In this document: positions 39,735-52,290 of the stretch, piece after piece
Layout: the number at the start of each line of letters is the position of its first letter
Position numbering within the stretch: the first letter of the stretch is position 1
From: Hermodice carunculata
Lineage: Eukaryota; Annelida; Polychaeta; Eunicida; Amphinomidae
Direction: 5' to 3'
DNA: 64,000 bases
Assembly: GCA_964020975.1 (NCBI GenBank)
Contig: OZ026626.1
Location: 11,103,060-11,167,059 of the forward strand
Translations under genes and position numbers: made by a program
Notes under the pieces: model-generated
Database searches by the model: none
What the model was told of the DNA's origin: nothing
The model's input: the letters and a program-made list of their open reading frames with translations, nothing else

Positions 39735-39985
39735 TTAATAGGAAAGGTCAGAATTAGCTCTAACGTGTGTTTTCGCCCCAATACACAACTGAATACACAA
39801 ACATTCAGAGGGCCAGAGCTGTGTATATTCATTAGTTTGTATGTTAAAGCAACCTTTCATAAACCAGTCACTTTAGTAGCTGTGGTTATATGATTTTTGT
39901 GAGGTATTACGTTATGCATCTTAATTTATTGTCAGAAATTTGGTGTCTCTACGTGCAGTAGTTTTCAAGTTATTAAGTTGCAAAT
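39735..39985 (+). repeat. Dispersed repeat, copy 2 of 2 (partner 715-965)
   Basis: Inverted relative to 715-965, with shared AGAATTAGCTCTA, GGGCCAGAGCTGTGTAT and GTGAGGTATTACG-like strings. Confidence 0.75.
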
Positions 39986-40169
39986 TACAACGCAAAGTAC
40001 TGGGCATACACAACTCTAGCCCTCCACTGACTGCAGTGCCCCCTTTTAGGCAGTTCTTGAACCTTCTGTTCTTCCTCTTGCCTACTGTTCACATCTGGGC
40101 GGATGAAAGTGATTCGTTTTCACTTTTAATAGTTTGAAATTGAACGTTTGAGAGTTAAATATATAATGT

Positions 40170-40226
40170 GCCCAATGCGCGCCGAGTAAAGCTGTTGACT
40201 CAGCCCAAAATGTGGCACTGAAAGGG
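40170..40226 (+). mobile_element. Half copy of the piggyBac-like MITE family
   Basis: CGCGC, AAGCTGTTGACTCAGCCC and CACTGAAAGGG followed by TTAA (40227-40230) match the complement of the left half of 57503-57733. The other terminus is missing. Confidence 0.5.
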
Positions 40227-40789
40227 TTAAGAAAGATGGCCATGTTGGCTTTCATGCACATGGCCAGTCTGGCCCAGAAAGACAGTGATCTCCACAGCAA
40301 AAGGCAGATGTGTAATGAGCAGATATACGCGTAGGCAATTAATTGAAGGGATATGTAAGCACGGTGGAAGGGTCTCTTGAAAGCAGAATCGGTATGCGCT
40401 TTGTTTGCACTGATAGACACGTCCGCTATGAAGAAAACTGCAGTTGTGGGTAAGGTGAATGGACCTGATACGGTGCAGGGCTGATTGTTTTTCACGACCA
40501 GTAAGGGGTTGACACATATAGGCAAACATGTAGAGGGATAGGATCTGGTACATGTGTTTCACACAACAGGTGTCCTTGGCCCTGTTTCCACTGTTTTACC
40601 AACCCTTCAATACAAAATGTTAGCCTACTGCCATGAAAATAAATGAAGAGATCTGTTTCCAAGATGCCAAACACTTGAGCTACTGGTTTCCAGAAAAAAA
40701 CCCCAACTTATTTATGGTGGCATCTGGTATACTTTGTAGTGCCGGCAGAAAAATACTGCAACACTGACAGGAGGTTCCGGCCTGGAGCA

Positions 40790-40974
40790 GCCGACGTCAC
40801 GAGCCGGCACGTGTGGATAAAACCCCAGCGCACAGGGCGTGGTGTCTTCCCGAAGCTGAGACTCCCAAGTTGGATGAACCGTACTTTTGCCTGCATTCAT
40901 ATTATCACCGCTTGCCATATATTGTATTGCTTCTTCTACTGCTACTTGCATTCTACGCTGCATGAACGTTGAAG
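40790..40974 (+). promoter_or_regulatory. Promoter-like GC-rich patch
   Basis: In an AT-rich setting, GACGTCAC (CRE-like, 40793), CACGTG (E-box, 40808) and GGATAAAAC (TATA-like, 40815) follow in order within 35 bp. About 150 bp downstream is GAAG-GTATGT, a good 5' splice site (40975). The arrangement would fit a plus-strand core promoter and noncoding first exon, or the promoter region of a transposable element. No start codon with a credible protein follows. Inference only. Confidence 0.3.
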
Positions 40975-41162
40975 GTATGTGTTGTTATGCCATGTGTTTG
41001 CTGTATTGCTATGAATGACTTGCTATGTATGACTTGCCATGTATTGCATGTAAATTACACGCCCATGAGGTAACGTACACAAGTGACGGCACTTCATCTT
41101 CAGCAGCATTGAGACACTGTCATGTTCCAATATCCTTTGTTACAATATAGTACGGAAATTTG

Positions 41163-41166
<4 letters not shown>

Positions 41167-41208
<42 letters not shown>

Positions 41209-41209
41209 T
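41167..41209. repeat. (TA)n microsatellite
   Basis: About 20 TA units with one TG. Confidence 0.95.
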
Positions 41210-41264
41210 AGGAAAGTCTGAAACCTATAGGGCAAGAAGTAAGAGGGTTTATCAATAGCACCAA

Positions 41265-43250
41265 ACCTGAGAACCGAAAACTATCTGATTTGCTCTATTA
41301 TACAAGAGGCCCTTGAGCCTGAAGCTTGTGATAAAATATTGATCGTTTTAGCCAGGTCACCCATGTTCTGAGTAGGTGTGACATTTACAGAACACTAACA
41401 TGTGCAACATTGAGGTTCCAGTTCAAGTTGTTCTCAAGTTATAGTGAAAAGTAAAATTCATGTATGTTGCACAAAGTAGGCACTCATAAAAGGTACATCT
41501 CTGCCAAGTTTGGCATAGATCTGGCCAAAATTATTTAAGTTATAACCATTGCAAGAAATCCCCACGTTAAACTTTCCTATTAAAACTTTTTAAAAGATTT
41601 TTAAAAAAGTCATAAAATGTCCAAAAACCTCTGAATCGTGACCATTTGAACAAACTTGGTAAAGACCCACCCAAGGTACATTGCCATCAAGTTTAAAGTG
41701 AATCTGACTGACAGTTTCTTCAAAGAATTCCAAAATGTAAATTACCATTAGAATGCCCATAGACTTGCATAGTAAGCAGTAGAAAAGGTGCATTTACCGA
41801 TAAGTACCCAAATTGAAAAAAAATCGTTAAAAATCAGGAATGCACAGCAGTGCTACCTAGTGAAGATCTTTGCTTGACCCTTTCACAAGGAACATATCCA
41901 CAAAGTTTGAACTAAATCTGATTAACGGACCTGGAGAAGAAACCACAAGCATCAAATGAAAAATACGATAAATTTATGTCGACCTGTATGGGATTCGAAC
42001 CCACTACCTTCGGCACACTCGCCTAGCCAAATGTAAAGTCCAACACGCTGACCTCTAGGCCATCGGGACAACCCCAAAAAAGGTTGACCAAGGATCCAGC
42101 GTGGTGTTATAGCAGGTGTGGCTTATACATTGACACGGTAGGGCACTTCCACAGACCGACAATTTATAAAATACACCTCTAATATAATTTCGAAGTCGGA
42201 GCAATGGCCCACAGCACTTCGAAACCAATAGAGTATTATCAAGTGAAAAATACGATAAATTTTTGGATTTCTGGCCATGGGATTCGAACCCACTACCTTC
42301 GGCACACTCGCCTAGCCAAAAGTCCAACACGATGGCCTACCAAGGACCCAGGGTGGTGTTATAGCAGGTGTGGCTTATACATTGACACACAAAAATTCAT
42401 AATATATTTTAAAAAATTGCAGCACCATTTGGTGAACAAATTAAGAAGTAGGAGCCCCTAGGAGTGTTCTTATGACATATTAAAACAATTGGGTGAGCAG
42501 TTGTAGAAAAGAGTTTTTTAAGAGTTGTCCCAAAAAAAGAAAAAAAAAATCACTGGAACGTCACCATTTGGACAACCTGGTAGAAACCCACCCAAGGTAC
42601 ATTGCCACCAAGTATGACGTCAATCTGGATTACGGTTTTTGGAGAAGAAGTCGAATATGCGAATTAGCATTTAATGCCCATTGTCTTGCATAGTAGTCAA
42701 TAGGAAAGCTGCATTGACCGATAAGAGCCCGAATTGAAAAAAATCGTTAAAAATCAGGAATCCATAGCAGTGCCACCTAGTGTATAACTGATTGACCTTT
42801 CTACCAGGAACATATCCACCAAGTTTCAGCTTAATCTGAGTGCCGGTTCGGGAGAAGAAGTGAAAAATAGCGAAATCAAGCAAAAAAAAATGAAAAAAAT
42901 TAAAGAAAAATTGCAGCGCCACCTGGTGCACAAATTCAGAACTGGGAGTCCCTGGGAACGCCCTGCACAATATCAAAGCAATTGGAGAGATTTCGGAGAA
43001 GATTTTTTAAGATTTGACCCAAAAAGAACAAAAAAATCATAAAAAACCCAAAGATTAATGGAGCGTAACCATTTGAACAAACTTGGTAGAAACCCACCCA
43101 AGGCACATCCCCACCAAATTTGAAGTGAATCTGGCTGACGGTTTTGGAGAAGAAGATTTCGCAAATGTGAATTGTGGACGGACGACGGACAACAGACCCT
43201 CACAAATGCTCAGCTGACTGACAAGTTAGCTGAGCTAAAAATCTTGGGTA
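41265..43250 (+). repeat. ~500-bp degenerate tandem repeat, 2.5-3 copies
   Basis: Copies share AACAAACTTGGTAGAAACCC, ACCCAAGG, GTGAATCTG, GGAGAAGAAG and ATCGTTAAAAATCAGGAAT strings at 41650/42580/43085 and 41820/42745. GCAGCRCCAYYTGGTG recurs at 42419 and 42914, giving a period near 497 bp. It ends with GACGGACGACGGACA and AGCTGAGCTAAAA, a common end of repeats of this type in marine invertebrates. Copies 1 and 2 are separated by a tRNA-like duplication. Confidence 0.85.
41952..42390 (-). repeat. Duplicated tRNA-like (SINE-type) unit
   Basis: Two tandem copies (41952-42146 and 42237-42386) each contain, on the minus strand, GGTTCGAATCC (a perfect RNA polymerase III box B). Copy 1 also has TGGCCTAGAGGTC (box A-like) about 55 bp before it. 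The anticodon and acceptor stems do not pair well, so this is a tRNA-derived element, not a working tRNA. Both copies continue with GTGGTGTTATAGCAGGTGTG on the plus strand. Confidence 0.7.
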
Positions 43251-46200
43251 ACTAGGAAAATGAAACTGTAAGGCCTAAGATTAGGACAGTGGAGCTTTAG
43301 TATCTTTTACCACCCAGACCTGTATCAAGAGTAATATCTCCATTTTAGTAATAAAACTCGCCAAAGCAGTATTTATGAGCCCTTGCAATCATTAGTTGTT
43401 GAAAATTCAAATCAACTGGTTGCAGCAGTTTTAATTTGTGCTGTCTGGGCCCTTCGCTCCCTGCTTTACCACTACATTGAATAAGGAAGAGGAAAGTGCA
43501 TTTTGAAAGTATAACCATGTGATACTCTGTAAAATAATATATATATATATATCTTTATTTCGTACACGTAGTACACTTATTGTTTCATAGGTTTACATAG
43601 TATAATGTAGACTGTGATAAATAGAGACAGAAGGAAGAAAAAAAAATAGCAATACAGACTTTATGCTAAGCGAGCAGAAAGAGAACAGTTATTATTGCCA
43701 GCAAGCGTGTGTCGATGCCAAGTTAATATAAAGAAATTAAGCTGTACACAGATGGTAAAGCAATTCAATCACTTCCATACGACTTATTACCTTATGCGAT
43801 TTTTTTATATATTTCATGTCTTCAAAATATACAATAAACTGATTTTTAAGAAGTTGGACATGCAAGCTTTAACCTTATGTTTCAGCATACTTCTCTTTAC
43901 ACTGTAGCACGAAAACAATCTAAAATGTTAGTTTTAACGGGAGGTATTGAAACAGTTTTGGCCGAAGGGATCATGTCGTGGTCACAGTTAACCTCATGAA
44001 ACGTTAGACATAGAAATTGTCAATTTGTATCCAAACGGCGCCAAGCAACAGGAAAGTCACAGTAGCAGCTAAAAGGTTCGCTTGTGACTTTCGCAATTGT
44101 CACGAAACATGCAAAACCGTCGTTCAGCTTTAAACTCACAAACTTGCAACAGGCCACATAAATATTTACCGTAAGCGCCTGAGAGAAGCGTAAACTATGT
44201 CTCACTTTGCTGTTCCGATTTAAAAAAAAAATAAAACATGCAAATGAAATACAGACACTTCCTTTCACGTTGATTTTCTTTTGATATTATGAGTAGCCAT
44301 TTTAACTCAGTATTTTTTTGTTCCCTTGATTTATCATTGCGTAAAGTTGAAGACTGAGGCAACAGCTTTCCTAAATTGTATGCTCTTGTCACGGTGTGAC
44401 CAAAGTGCCTGAGGAACATATTATGCTATCAATGTCGTGACAAAGAAAGGATAATTTCGCATGCACTTTGCGCAGCATACAGCTGTGCATGCTTTTGCGA
44501 AATCCACGTATGGGACAATGTGAGATGGATGCACCACAAAAATAGACCTGAATGGGATTAATCTTTAGCTCTACAAAGTTTTTGTTACTGTTTTATAAAC
44601 TTAAAGTCCGCAGCTCTGGATCCCTCACCCCATAACGTCCTAAATCATTAACTGTGATACTGACATGATCCCTGAGCAGTTCATGTCATTTTTCATCCAG
44701 CGCATTCCTATTGTGAATGCATCAAAATTTGCACGATAAGCATAAACTCACATGACTGTAAAACTAACCTGTAGTAAATGAAACAATTTTCAAAACTGGT
44801 CCTTCTTAACTTTATAACCAGGTGCTAGAACTTCTATGAAGCTGCTGATACACCACCTACGACTTGAAGTACCCTATGAAGGTTGCTATTCTATCACAAC
44901 ATTTTGCTGATCAATATAAGTGGAAGTCTGCTGCATGCACTGAGCCTAATTTTATTGAGCCGTAACGTAAGGTCTAGCCACCAGCAAAAATTTGGACCAT
45001 TTTATAATGATCACAGGCAAAGATCCTTTGGCTGTCTTTCCCTCAGCCACACCAATCAAGGTAATAATGGAGTATCTTGCCATGCCAGAAAGTAAAGCTG
45101 TGTTTTCATTTGTGTGCTTTCTTTCTCTTTTTTTTTCTTTTAAAGTCCAAGTTGGATATTTTGCTGAAAATGGGGGGTTCTTCCGAACTCTTTAAACCCT
45201 CCCTGGTTATGCCCTTGTTTATAGGGTCGCCAACTGAAATTAACAACACAACATAGTCAAGTGCAATCCAGAAGTGCAATGGACTAAAGCCAGAGTGTAC
45301 TCATTTAAATAGAACATGTGAATTAAATTGCATAGTTCACGTTGCCTACAAAACTCATTTATCGAAAACATCGGAATTTTAGAAAGAAGTAGTCTATAAT
45401 CTTTCTAAATCTTGGAAGTACATGCAGATGTTTTTCCACATTTTAGGTTCAATATAATCACGTGGTCACTGAACGATATTGGCTTAGTCGATGCCACATT
45501 GGGGAAAGTTTTAACAGCTTTCCTTTGGACGCTTTGGCCACCAAGTGGTTGACCTGGACTATTACTTTCTAGGTGATTACAACCATACTGTTACTTGAAA
45601 GAAAGTTCTTTGTTGAAGGAGCACGAATCTAGTACCCTAATTATAATAGGAAATATGTATTTTAATTTCCCGCCACAACTGCATACCTGATTGCCTAGTC
45701 TCGCTTGGCGGGATATGGCAAGATACGGGTCGGTTCCTGTTGGGACAAGCGGGATAATACTACTGTTTTGCAAATAAAGACTATTTGTTAAAGGCAGACG
45801 GAATTTTTTCTTTACATATGGGTCTGGAAGTACTAGATGAATACCAGTCTGGCATTTGTTAACTTAAATTTCTCAAAAAAAACCCCAAAAAAAACCCACA
45901 CGCTAATTTTGTGAGAAATGAACATATGGCCCTGTCTGTGACAGTCATGTGACCCGCACGCACCCCCCCCCCCCCCGTGATCGCCTGGAGTCAAACCCGA
46001 GCTTTATGGCGGGAAATTAATATGCATACGGCGTATTCAGAGCAGTCGACTTAAGGAGTTTGACTTCAATGTCGGTTGGCACGGAAAGAGTGGGAAAATG
46101 TTGAAACAGTTACCTGCCCGGAGTAGTGAGCGTGGACGTCTCGGTTGAATGAAAATTAGAAAAAAATATTTGTAGGAGTATCCCACAGATATTAAAAAAT

Positions 46201-47820
46201 AAGTATTATTGATTCATGTTAATATACTTTACAACCTGGGCGACTATCTCAGGATTAATCCGCAACGTAATGGTACGAGCAAGATGTGACACTGTCAGTT
46301 CAACGGTACGCTACGTTGGGAAGCATACATTGACACGGATACCATCGTGCAGACAGGAGCGACAGTGCCGCATCTTCCATGTAGTTCTCACTCCCCCCCC
46401 CCCCCCCCCAGTCCAATTTCTCTACGCCAGATAGCCAATTCAGTCACTGTCTATGTCTAAACAAAAACATTAATTAATATGTATTATCTTGTTCGAGGCA
46501 GACTTTTGAAAATTTAATGCTCTAAGAGGCAAAAGAATTTACAAACGGTTCATGAGCGGGAAAGCATCAAGTATGTTTCGCAGTCTTAAATTCCCGGACG
46601 TGCTTTTTTGATGGCGACTGATTGCCTGAACTCTGTATTTGCTAAAAATAACCCACTTGAATTTAAAGAATGTTAGACCGTGAAATAATAACAAACACAT
46701 TAATCCATACTGCATAACAATTTCTTGCTAACAGTGGCAACATTAAGATAATTCATATGTACCAGAATATGCACAAATATACGTAAATATAGATAAAACC
46801 ATCGGCTCAGTGATCAATACAGAGGGCGAAATCGGCTGTAAGATTTATGGCCTAGCATTGGTATGTCGGTCGGGCAGTGAAGTCAGAAGTGTGGAGCTTA
46901 GTGGGAATCACAGCCACGAAGTATGCCCCTCAGAAACTTGAGGCAGGCTTATCGCCAGCAGAAATGCTTTTGATGATCATGGCAACAAGGCCATGACCCA
47001 GCGCACTCTTTTCAAAGTATGGCCTATACCTGGAAATGAAGTTTATTAGTTGACCCCAAGTTTACTCTAGAGTATGTCTATGGGTAGTATATAAAAGAAT
47101 GCAAAGGTCTCCAGTGCGTGGGCAACCCAGACGGCAAGGTCAAGGTTACTTGGCTATTTGCACTTGTTATTTTACTGAAAGTGGATATATTTAATTTTAC
47201 CATGAACGATTTGGTCAGGCGAAAAACAAAACACGACATTTTAGAGCTGAGGTCTGATGTCAGCCTATACGTACAGAACCTGCTGCATATTTATTGCAAT
47301 GCCCCCATGATATCCTTACTTTATTTGGAAGCAGCTCCAATTTGGACATATTTTACGTTCATTGACATGAATGTCAGGGCAAGATCATATAACTTAACTT
47401 AAGTTAAGCTCAGACAAATCTTGCAACTTCTGCTGTGTTTACTATACAAACAGGTACATACTGCAAACGTATATATGACTAAAACATTTAAAATACGCGT
47501 TCCACATTTCTATATTTATAGTATTGTCTACAACAAACCAAACATCAAAATCGAACGTCAAGCTTGATTTGGCACACATGAAACAACATGAAATCATTAG
47601 TTTTATGATATTGATAAGGAACATCTACAACAAAATTATGTGACGGTATATTTGCTACATCGGTATGGAGCATAATAGGCATAATTAGCTCTTTCTACAT
47701 TTCTGACACATTATATAAAATTCTCAGGTGTGTTAATTATCAGGGCTGTCACAAAGGATGCTGCAAATGTTTGCTACTCCATCTTCATGGTCTTTAGGCG
47801 TAATTAATTCATGCCACCGG
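43251..47820. other. Long stretch without recognised genes
   Basis: Read on both strands; no exon, RT motif or clear tandem was seen. Poly-C runs lie at 45963-45976 and 46391-46409. TATATAAAAG occurs at 47087-47096 without other promoter signs. The ORF at 44992-45195 has a plausible donor after its I-K codons, but no family could be named. Confidence 0.35.
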
Positions 47821-49640
47821 GGCAAGTCTCTTGTTTCTTGTCTATATAAATGATATTGTAGATGACTTGACCTGTGATGTCCGCATCTTCGCCGACGACA
47901 CTAGTCTACTTGAAATAGTTCAAAACCCTACCGACTCAGCACACCACTTGAACACAAATCTTTCAATTATTTACCACTGGGGTAAATTATGGCGCATGGT
48001 TTTTAATGCCTTAAAATCCATTTCAGTTATTTTCTCGGCCAAAATCAATAAACCTTATCATCCTGTCCTTCTAGGTGGTAGAGTCATACCAGAGAAAGAC
48101 ACCCACACTCACCTTGGAATTACTTTAGCCAACAATCTTTCCTGGCGTGCGCATGTCACACGCATCACAAACAAAGCCAGCCAGCGTGTTGGACGTCTTC
48201 GAAGATTCAAATTTAAGTTATCCCGAAAAACACTGGAAAGATTATATATTTTTCAATGGTTCGGCCAATTCTTGAATATGGTTGTGTTATCTTTGATAAT
48301 TGTGGGCAAGGTCTGAGTGATTTACTTGAGTCGATTCAGTACGAGGCAGCTAAAATATGCACTGGCGCACTAAGGCACACATCCCATGACAAACTCTTTG
48401 ACGAACTTGGCTGGCCTACACTAGTCAGTAGACGCAAATATTTCAAATTAATCTTTTTCTACAAAATGTATTTTAACTTAACTCCTTCCTACCTATCCAA
48501 CCTTATACATGTACCTCGCACTCCCGCCATTGCTGGTCATACGCTCCGCCATAGGCCTATCAGCAACCTTCGCCTCATCAAATGCCGAACCCACCGGTTT
48601 GAAAATTTCTTTCTCCCTGATGCCACCAAACTATGGAATAATCTCCCCACTGATATCCGTAACTCCCTTTCCCTTCAAGTCGAAACTTAAAGCCACTCTG
48701 CTAGCGGCCGACATTGCTCCAGATTTCTACTCCCATGGTCAGCGATTTGCTAGCATCTGTCATACCCAGTTACGATTAGGATTCTCTAGACTTATTTCCG
48801 ATCTCCATAAAGTAAATATCATTCAACAGCCAACCTGTGCCTGCTCCCACCCAACTGAGGATTTCAAACACTTTTGTCTCTACTGCCCTAAATATGTCCA
48901 GGAAAGAAAGAAGCTCCTGCTTACCATCACTCCTTTGTTAGCGCCTGGTGTTAATCCAAACCTGATGATGCATGTTGCAAGTGACAGGCTATGTAGTATT
49001 TTATTGTTCGGGAGTAAAGAACTTTCAGAAGAATGCAATACAGTAATTTTCAGAGCAATGCAAAATTTTGTTGTTGAAACACGCCGATTTATATTGTAAC
49101 TGGGTAGTATCTTATCCCATATATGTATCCCGAAACCAGCATATACCATTGCAGTGTATTTGTATGTTCAACGTATATACCTTGAATACTACCATGTTCT
49201 CTATCGTGTCTCCACAGGTGGGTCGACAATGACAAGGCGGGAAGGAACACCCGAGCTACTGGGCGCACTGGCGGCTCCAGGGTGGCAGTGTGAGTTTGCA
49301 GCCAGGGTGCTTCCGCCGCGCCCAGCAAGCTATAACCTCCCCTTCAGTCGCTCCCTGTGCTGAGGACGAATTAGCTGGTTACTAAGTATATTCGTGTATA
49401 TATGCATGTTTTCTTAATTGGATTGGAATGTTTGCTATTGTTTTTGTTGTTTAATTGTATTACAGCATGTCTACCAGAGTACATAGTCACATGTTTGTAC
49501 ATTGTATTGTCCTATGCGTCTTGTATATATCATTTTGTGCGTCTCAGTGTCTGGAGAACCCCTAGATTAGTTATATTTCATGTACTATTGGGTAATCCAG
49601 TGAAAATAAATATGTTTAAACTAAACTAAACTAAAAATCC
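47821..49640 (+). mobile_element. 5'-truncated LINE (CR1/Jockey-like): RT palm to 3' tail
   Basis: Starts inside the RT domain (L-F-L-V-Y-I-N-D-I-V) followed by the catalytic F-A-D-D-T-S-L at 47890. Then come H-L-G-I-T-L-A-N-N-L-S-W and G-R-L-R-R-F-K, and in shifted frames R-P-I-L-E-Y-G-C-V-I, A-K-I-C-T-G-A-L-R-H-T-S, L-G-W-P-T-L, F-L-P-D-A-T-K-L-W-N-N-L-P and finally C-A-C-S-H-P-T-E-D-F-K-H-F-C-L-Y-C-P-K-Y. The ORF ends V-V-E-T-R-R-F-I-L-stop at 49099. At least two frameshifts. The 3' UTR (CTGGAGAACC, AAATAAATATGTTTAAACT) ends in an (AAACT)n tail. The same family as 21520-22330. Confidence 0.92.
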
Positions 49641-50464
49641 AGTGTGAGTTCCAATGCCCCGAGGCACAGGACTGCCCGCAACATGTAATGCAAGGCAGTA
49701 TGTTTACATTATCAAGTTATATTCGTACTAGAAAAGTCCCATTATATCACATACTATATTTATTCAACATATATAATTTCAATAATTTGATCAGCCATAT
49801 TTTTGTATGCTTCCTCTTCAAAGTATCTAAAAGGTACTACCTCATGTGAAATTGGCTGCCATGTTGATTATTATTAATTCCACAACCAGTGGCCTGTGAA
49901 CAAGAACAGCAGTTTAATCTTTTTTCCCAAACATTTGCATATATGTGTAATGCTAATAGATCCGAACCTGGCGTGAAATTGTGCGTGCACAGGTGAACTT
50001 CAGTGAAATATCATGTTTCTTTAATTTATGTACAGATGTGGTGTTGGAAATGAAATCTATGCGTCCCACGCCTTTTGAACATGTTGAAACAGAGCATAAT
50101 AACAAACGTATGACATCTGCAACACCTGCAACTGTGGTTGCGCTGTCCACCTGATGTTCACATTATTAATGTATCGATGGTATGTTGAATCAATTGTGTA
50201 AACTCTTCTTTTTTTTGCCAATGTTGCACTGTGGCGAATTAGACCAGTATTATATGATATCAATACTGGGCTGAACAATTTGGCCTGACAGTGTCTTTTT
50301 ATTCCTAATTTTTCCAGGGGGAGCAAGGGCCCAGAAAATTAAGTACATAACATTTTTTTTTTTTAACAAATGTTTGAACTCTCGCAATATCTAAACGCAT
50401 CTGCAATCATGTTTTAGACATCTGCACTCCAATGCTATTGAAAAAAAATATAGATTGTATGTGT
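49641..50464. other. Nothing recognised
   Basis: AT-rich sequence between two LINE copies; no exon or repeat identified. Confidence 0.4.
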
Positions 50465-51530
50465 CCCATCTTTGATTTTCGCATGTGAAGCTGTATCGGT
50501 TAAAAGAAAAGATTTAGCACGACTAGAATCATGTCAAAGTACTCTTGTTAAACAGTTTATGGGTATTGGAAAGCGATCCCATCATTCTAACTTACTTCAG
50601 GCCATTGGTATTTCACCGTTGTCGCAGGTCATTCGTCACAGGTTTTGTAAATTTTATAACACTGTATTTAAAGTGGAAAGTCCTTTAAGAAAGTTATGTA
50701 TAACGCTAATTGCGAGATACGTTGTAGCTAAAGAGGTTATTCCGGGCACTCTGATTGAGCGGATGGTTAATCTCGGTCTTTCCCCTGTTGCGATGGCTTT
50801 TTCTAGTCATGTGCCCTCTTCGGTGACTGAAAACCGAGGAGACGGGGTTGTTGACTCTCTGAAATTTCTGACACATCATGAAAATTACATCAAGCCATGA
50901 TCGGCAGAATACACTTTGACTAAACTTCTCACCCGTGCTTTTTAGGGGTCTCCTCGGGGTGGATAGGGCATGCTTCCCGGTGGCCTCCCTCTGCGGTAGG
51001 TCCCCGGGACGGCCTGCTCCACTCGGAGGCAACCCCCCATAATGTATATATCCTTGCCGTTGCGCATAAATTATGATCATTCATGCTCATTTTTAACGCA
51101 TGTTAGCGCAAAATTGTGTTAAACACTGCAGTGAACGGCACCTCTTGGTCTCCTGTTGACTCGTGCCTTTTGGGGTGCGGGTGGGCGGGAGACCGACTGG
51201 TGGTCCGCCATGTAGTAATTTGCCTGTGTGTCATTTTGCAAAACCTGCACCTGTTGGCCTCCCAATTGACTCGTGTCTTGGGGTGCGAGTGAACGGGAGA
51301 CCAGCAGGTGTTCCATTGTGTAGTATTTGCCTGCGTGGCAACTTGAAGTGGTACGCACACTCATTTTAGGGAGATACAACTGTGCTATTGATTTACTGTG
51401 TTGTCCGCATTTCATTTAATCTGACTTACTGTATTCTCTTTTGTTCACATATGTATATAATTTTATCTCGATGTATTTGTGTACTTCCCCGGTAACGGGG
51501 GTTTTTAATAAACTATTATTATAGACCCAT
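50465..51530 (+). mobile_element. LINE 3' fragment of a second family
   Basis: A 142-codon ORF (50472-50900) reads R-L-E-S-C-Q-S-T-L-V-K-Q-F-M-G-I, K-R-S-H-H-S-N-L-L-Q-A-I-G-I and ends D-S-L-K-F-L-T-H-H-E-N-Y. It resembles the extreme C-terminus of LINE polymerases (R-L-E-x-x-Q-x-x-L-x-K...L-L-x-A-L-x-I). A ~600-bp 3' UTR follows, ending CGGGGGTTTTTAATAAACTA then TTATTAT. The UTR contains a tandem pair (51121-51345). Its clade is not assigned. Confidence 0.75.
51121..51345 (+). repeat. ~113-bp tandem pair in the LINE 3' UTR
   Basis: Both units contain TTGACTCGTG, GGGGTGCGRGTG and GGGAGACC. Each is bounded by GGTCTCC or a similar string that could pair with GGGAGACC into a stem. Confidence 0.8.
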
Positions 51531-51534
51531 ATCT

Positions 51535-51775
51535 TTTACATGGATTGCGAACCAAGCAAAGCCTATATTAATCACTCTCCACTCCATGGCACAGATCGTG
51601 GCGTATACTTCCTACCTACATGTTTGGTGGAGGAAACCAAAGGACTCGGAGAAAACCACCGTGCACAGTCAGAGTGGTAGGAACTCTTTCCACATGCTTC
51701 CCCGGCCGTGAATCGAATCCGGGCCGCAGAGGTGAAAGGCGAGCGTGTTGCAGCTCGGCCAACCGTGCACCCAAT
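51535..51775 (-). mobile_element. tRNA-derived SINE
   Basis: On the minus strand GGTTGGCCGAGCTGC (box A region) is followed by CGCCTTTCACCTCTGCGGCC and GGATTCGATTC (box B). This resembles a tRNA head with a Glu-like TTC anticodon. The body then reads GGTTTTCTCCGAGTC and TTTGGTTTCCTCCACC, a motif found in many marine invertebrate SINEs. It directly abuts a LINE fragment at 51781. Confidence 0.75.
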
Positions 51776-51780
51776 GCTAC

Positions 51781-52290
51781 TGAACTTGTTGAACGGTATG
51801 ATGAATTTGTTTCTAACATCAACAATTCAAAGTTAAATGATGCTCTGTTCATTGTTTTACACAAGGGCTTTGACACAGCGGATGCTTGAGCTCTTATATA
51901 AAACCTGAAGACCAATGGTATTGAATGCACTGTGCTTGCTTTCTTCCAATCTAACTTTTCTTTTCAAACAGCAGGCAATGTGTACCTGTCAGAGCCAGAA
52001 AATCTATGTTACAATTAGGATTCCCCAAGGGAACATTCTTAGACCAGTATTGGTTAAAATGTTATTAAATGACATGTCATACATCCTTACGGATGCTAGT
52101 ACTCCCCCTCATGCAGATGACACATGCATTCTCTGCTCTGACGAGAATGAAGTAATCCTTGCTGGAAGACTGAAAAGTAATATGGCTAAGGTTGCTGACG
52201 GACTTAATCAGAACAAAAGTCTTATTGAACATTCCAAAATTGGAATCCAGTGTTCTTGTTACCCATCAACACCTCTCGAAATGCAACATT
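51781..52290 (+). mobile_element. Ancient LINE RT fragment
   Basis: Reads N-D-A-L-F-I-V-L-H-K-G-F-D-T-A-D-A (F-D-T-V-D-H position). In other frames it reads I-P-Q-G-N-I-L-R-P-V-L, then N-D-M-S-Y, H-A-D-D-T-C-I-L (catalytic A-D-D). Family L2/CR1-like by motif order. Heavily mutated, with several stops and frame changes. Confidence 0.7.

Noticed and set aside
40082-40525. 147-codon minus-strand ORF
   Set aside because: No recognisable motif; overlaps another ORF in a different frame and a MITE-family fragment.
41983-42072. Functional tRNA gene on the minus strand
   Set aside because: Boxes A and B are present, but the acceptor and anticodon stems do not pair, and the sequence is part of a duplicated repeat.
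44940-45069. Possible exon with I-T-G-K-D-P-L-A-V-F-P-S-A-T-P-I-K before a GTAATA donor
   Set aside because: The donor is plausible, but no family was recognised and no acceptor or partner exon could be matched.
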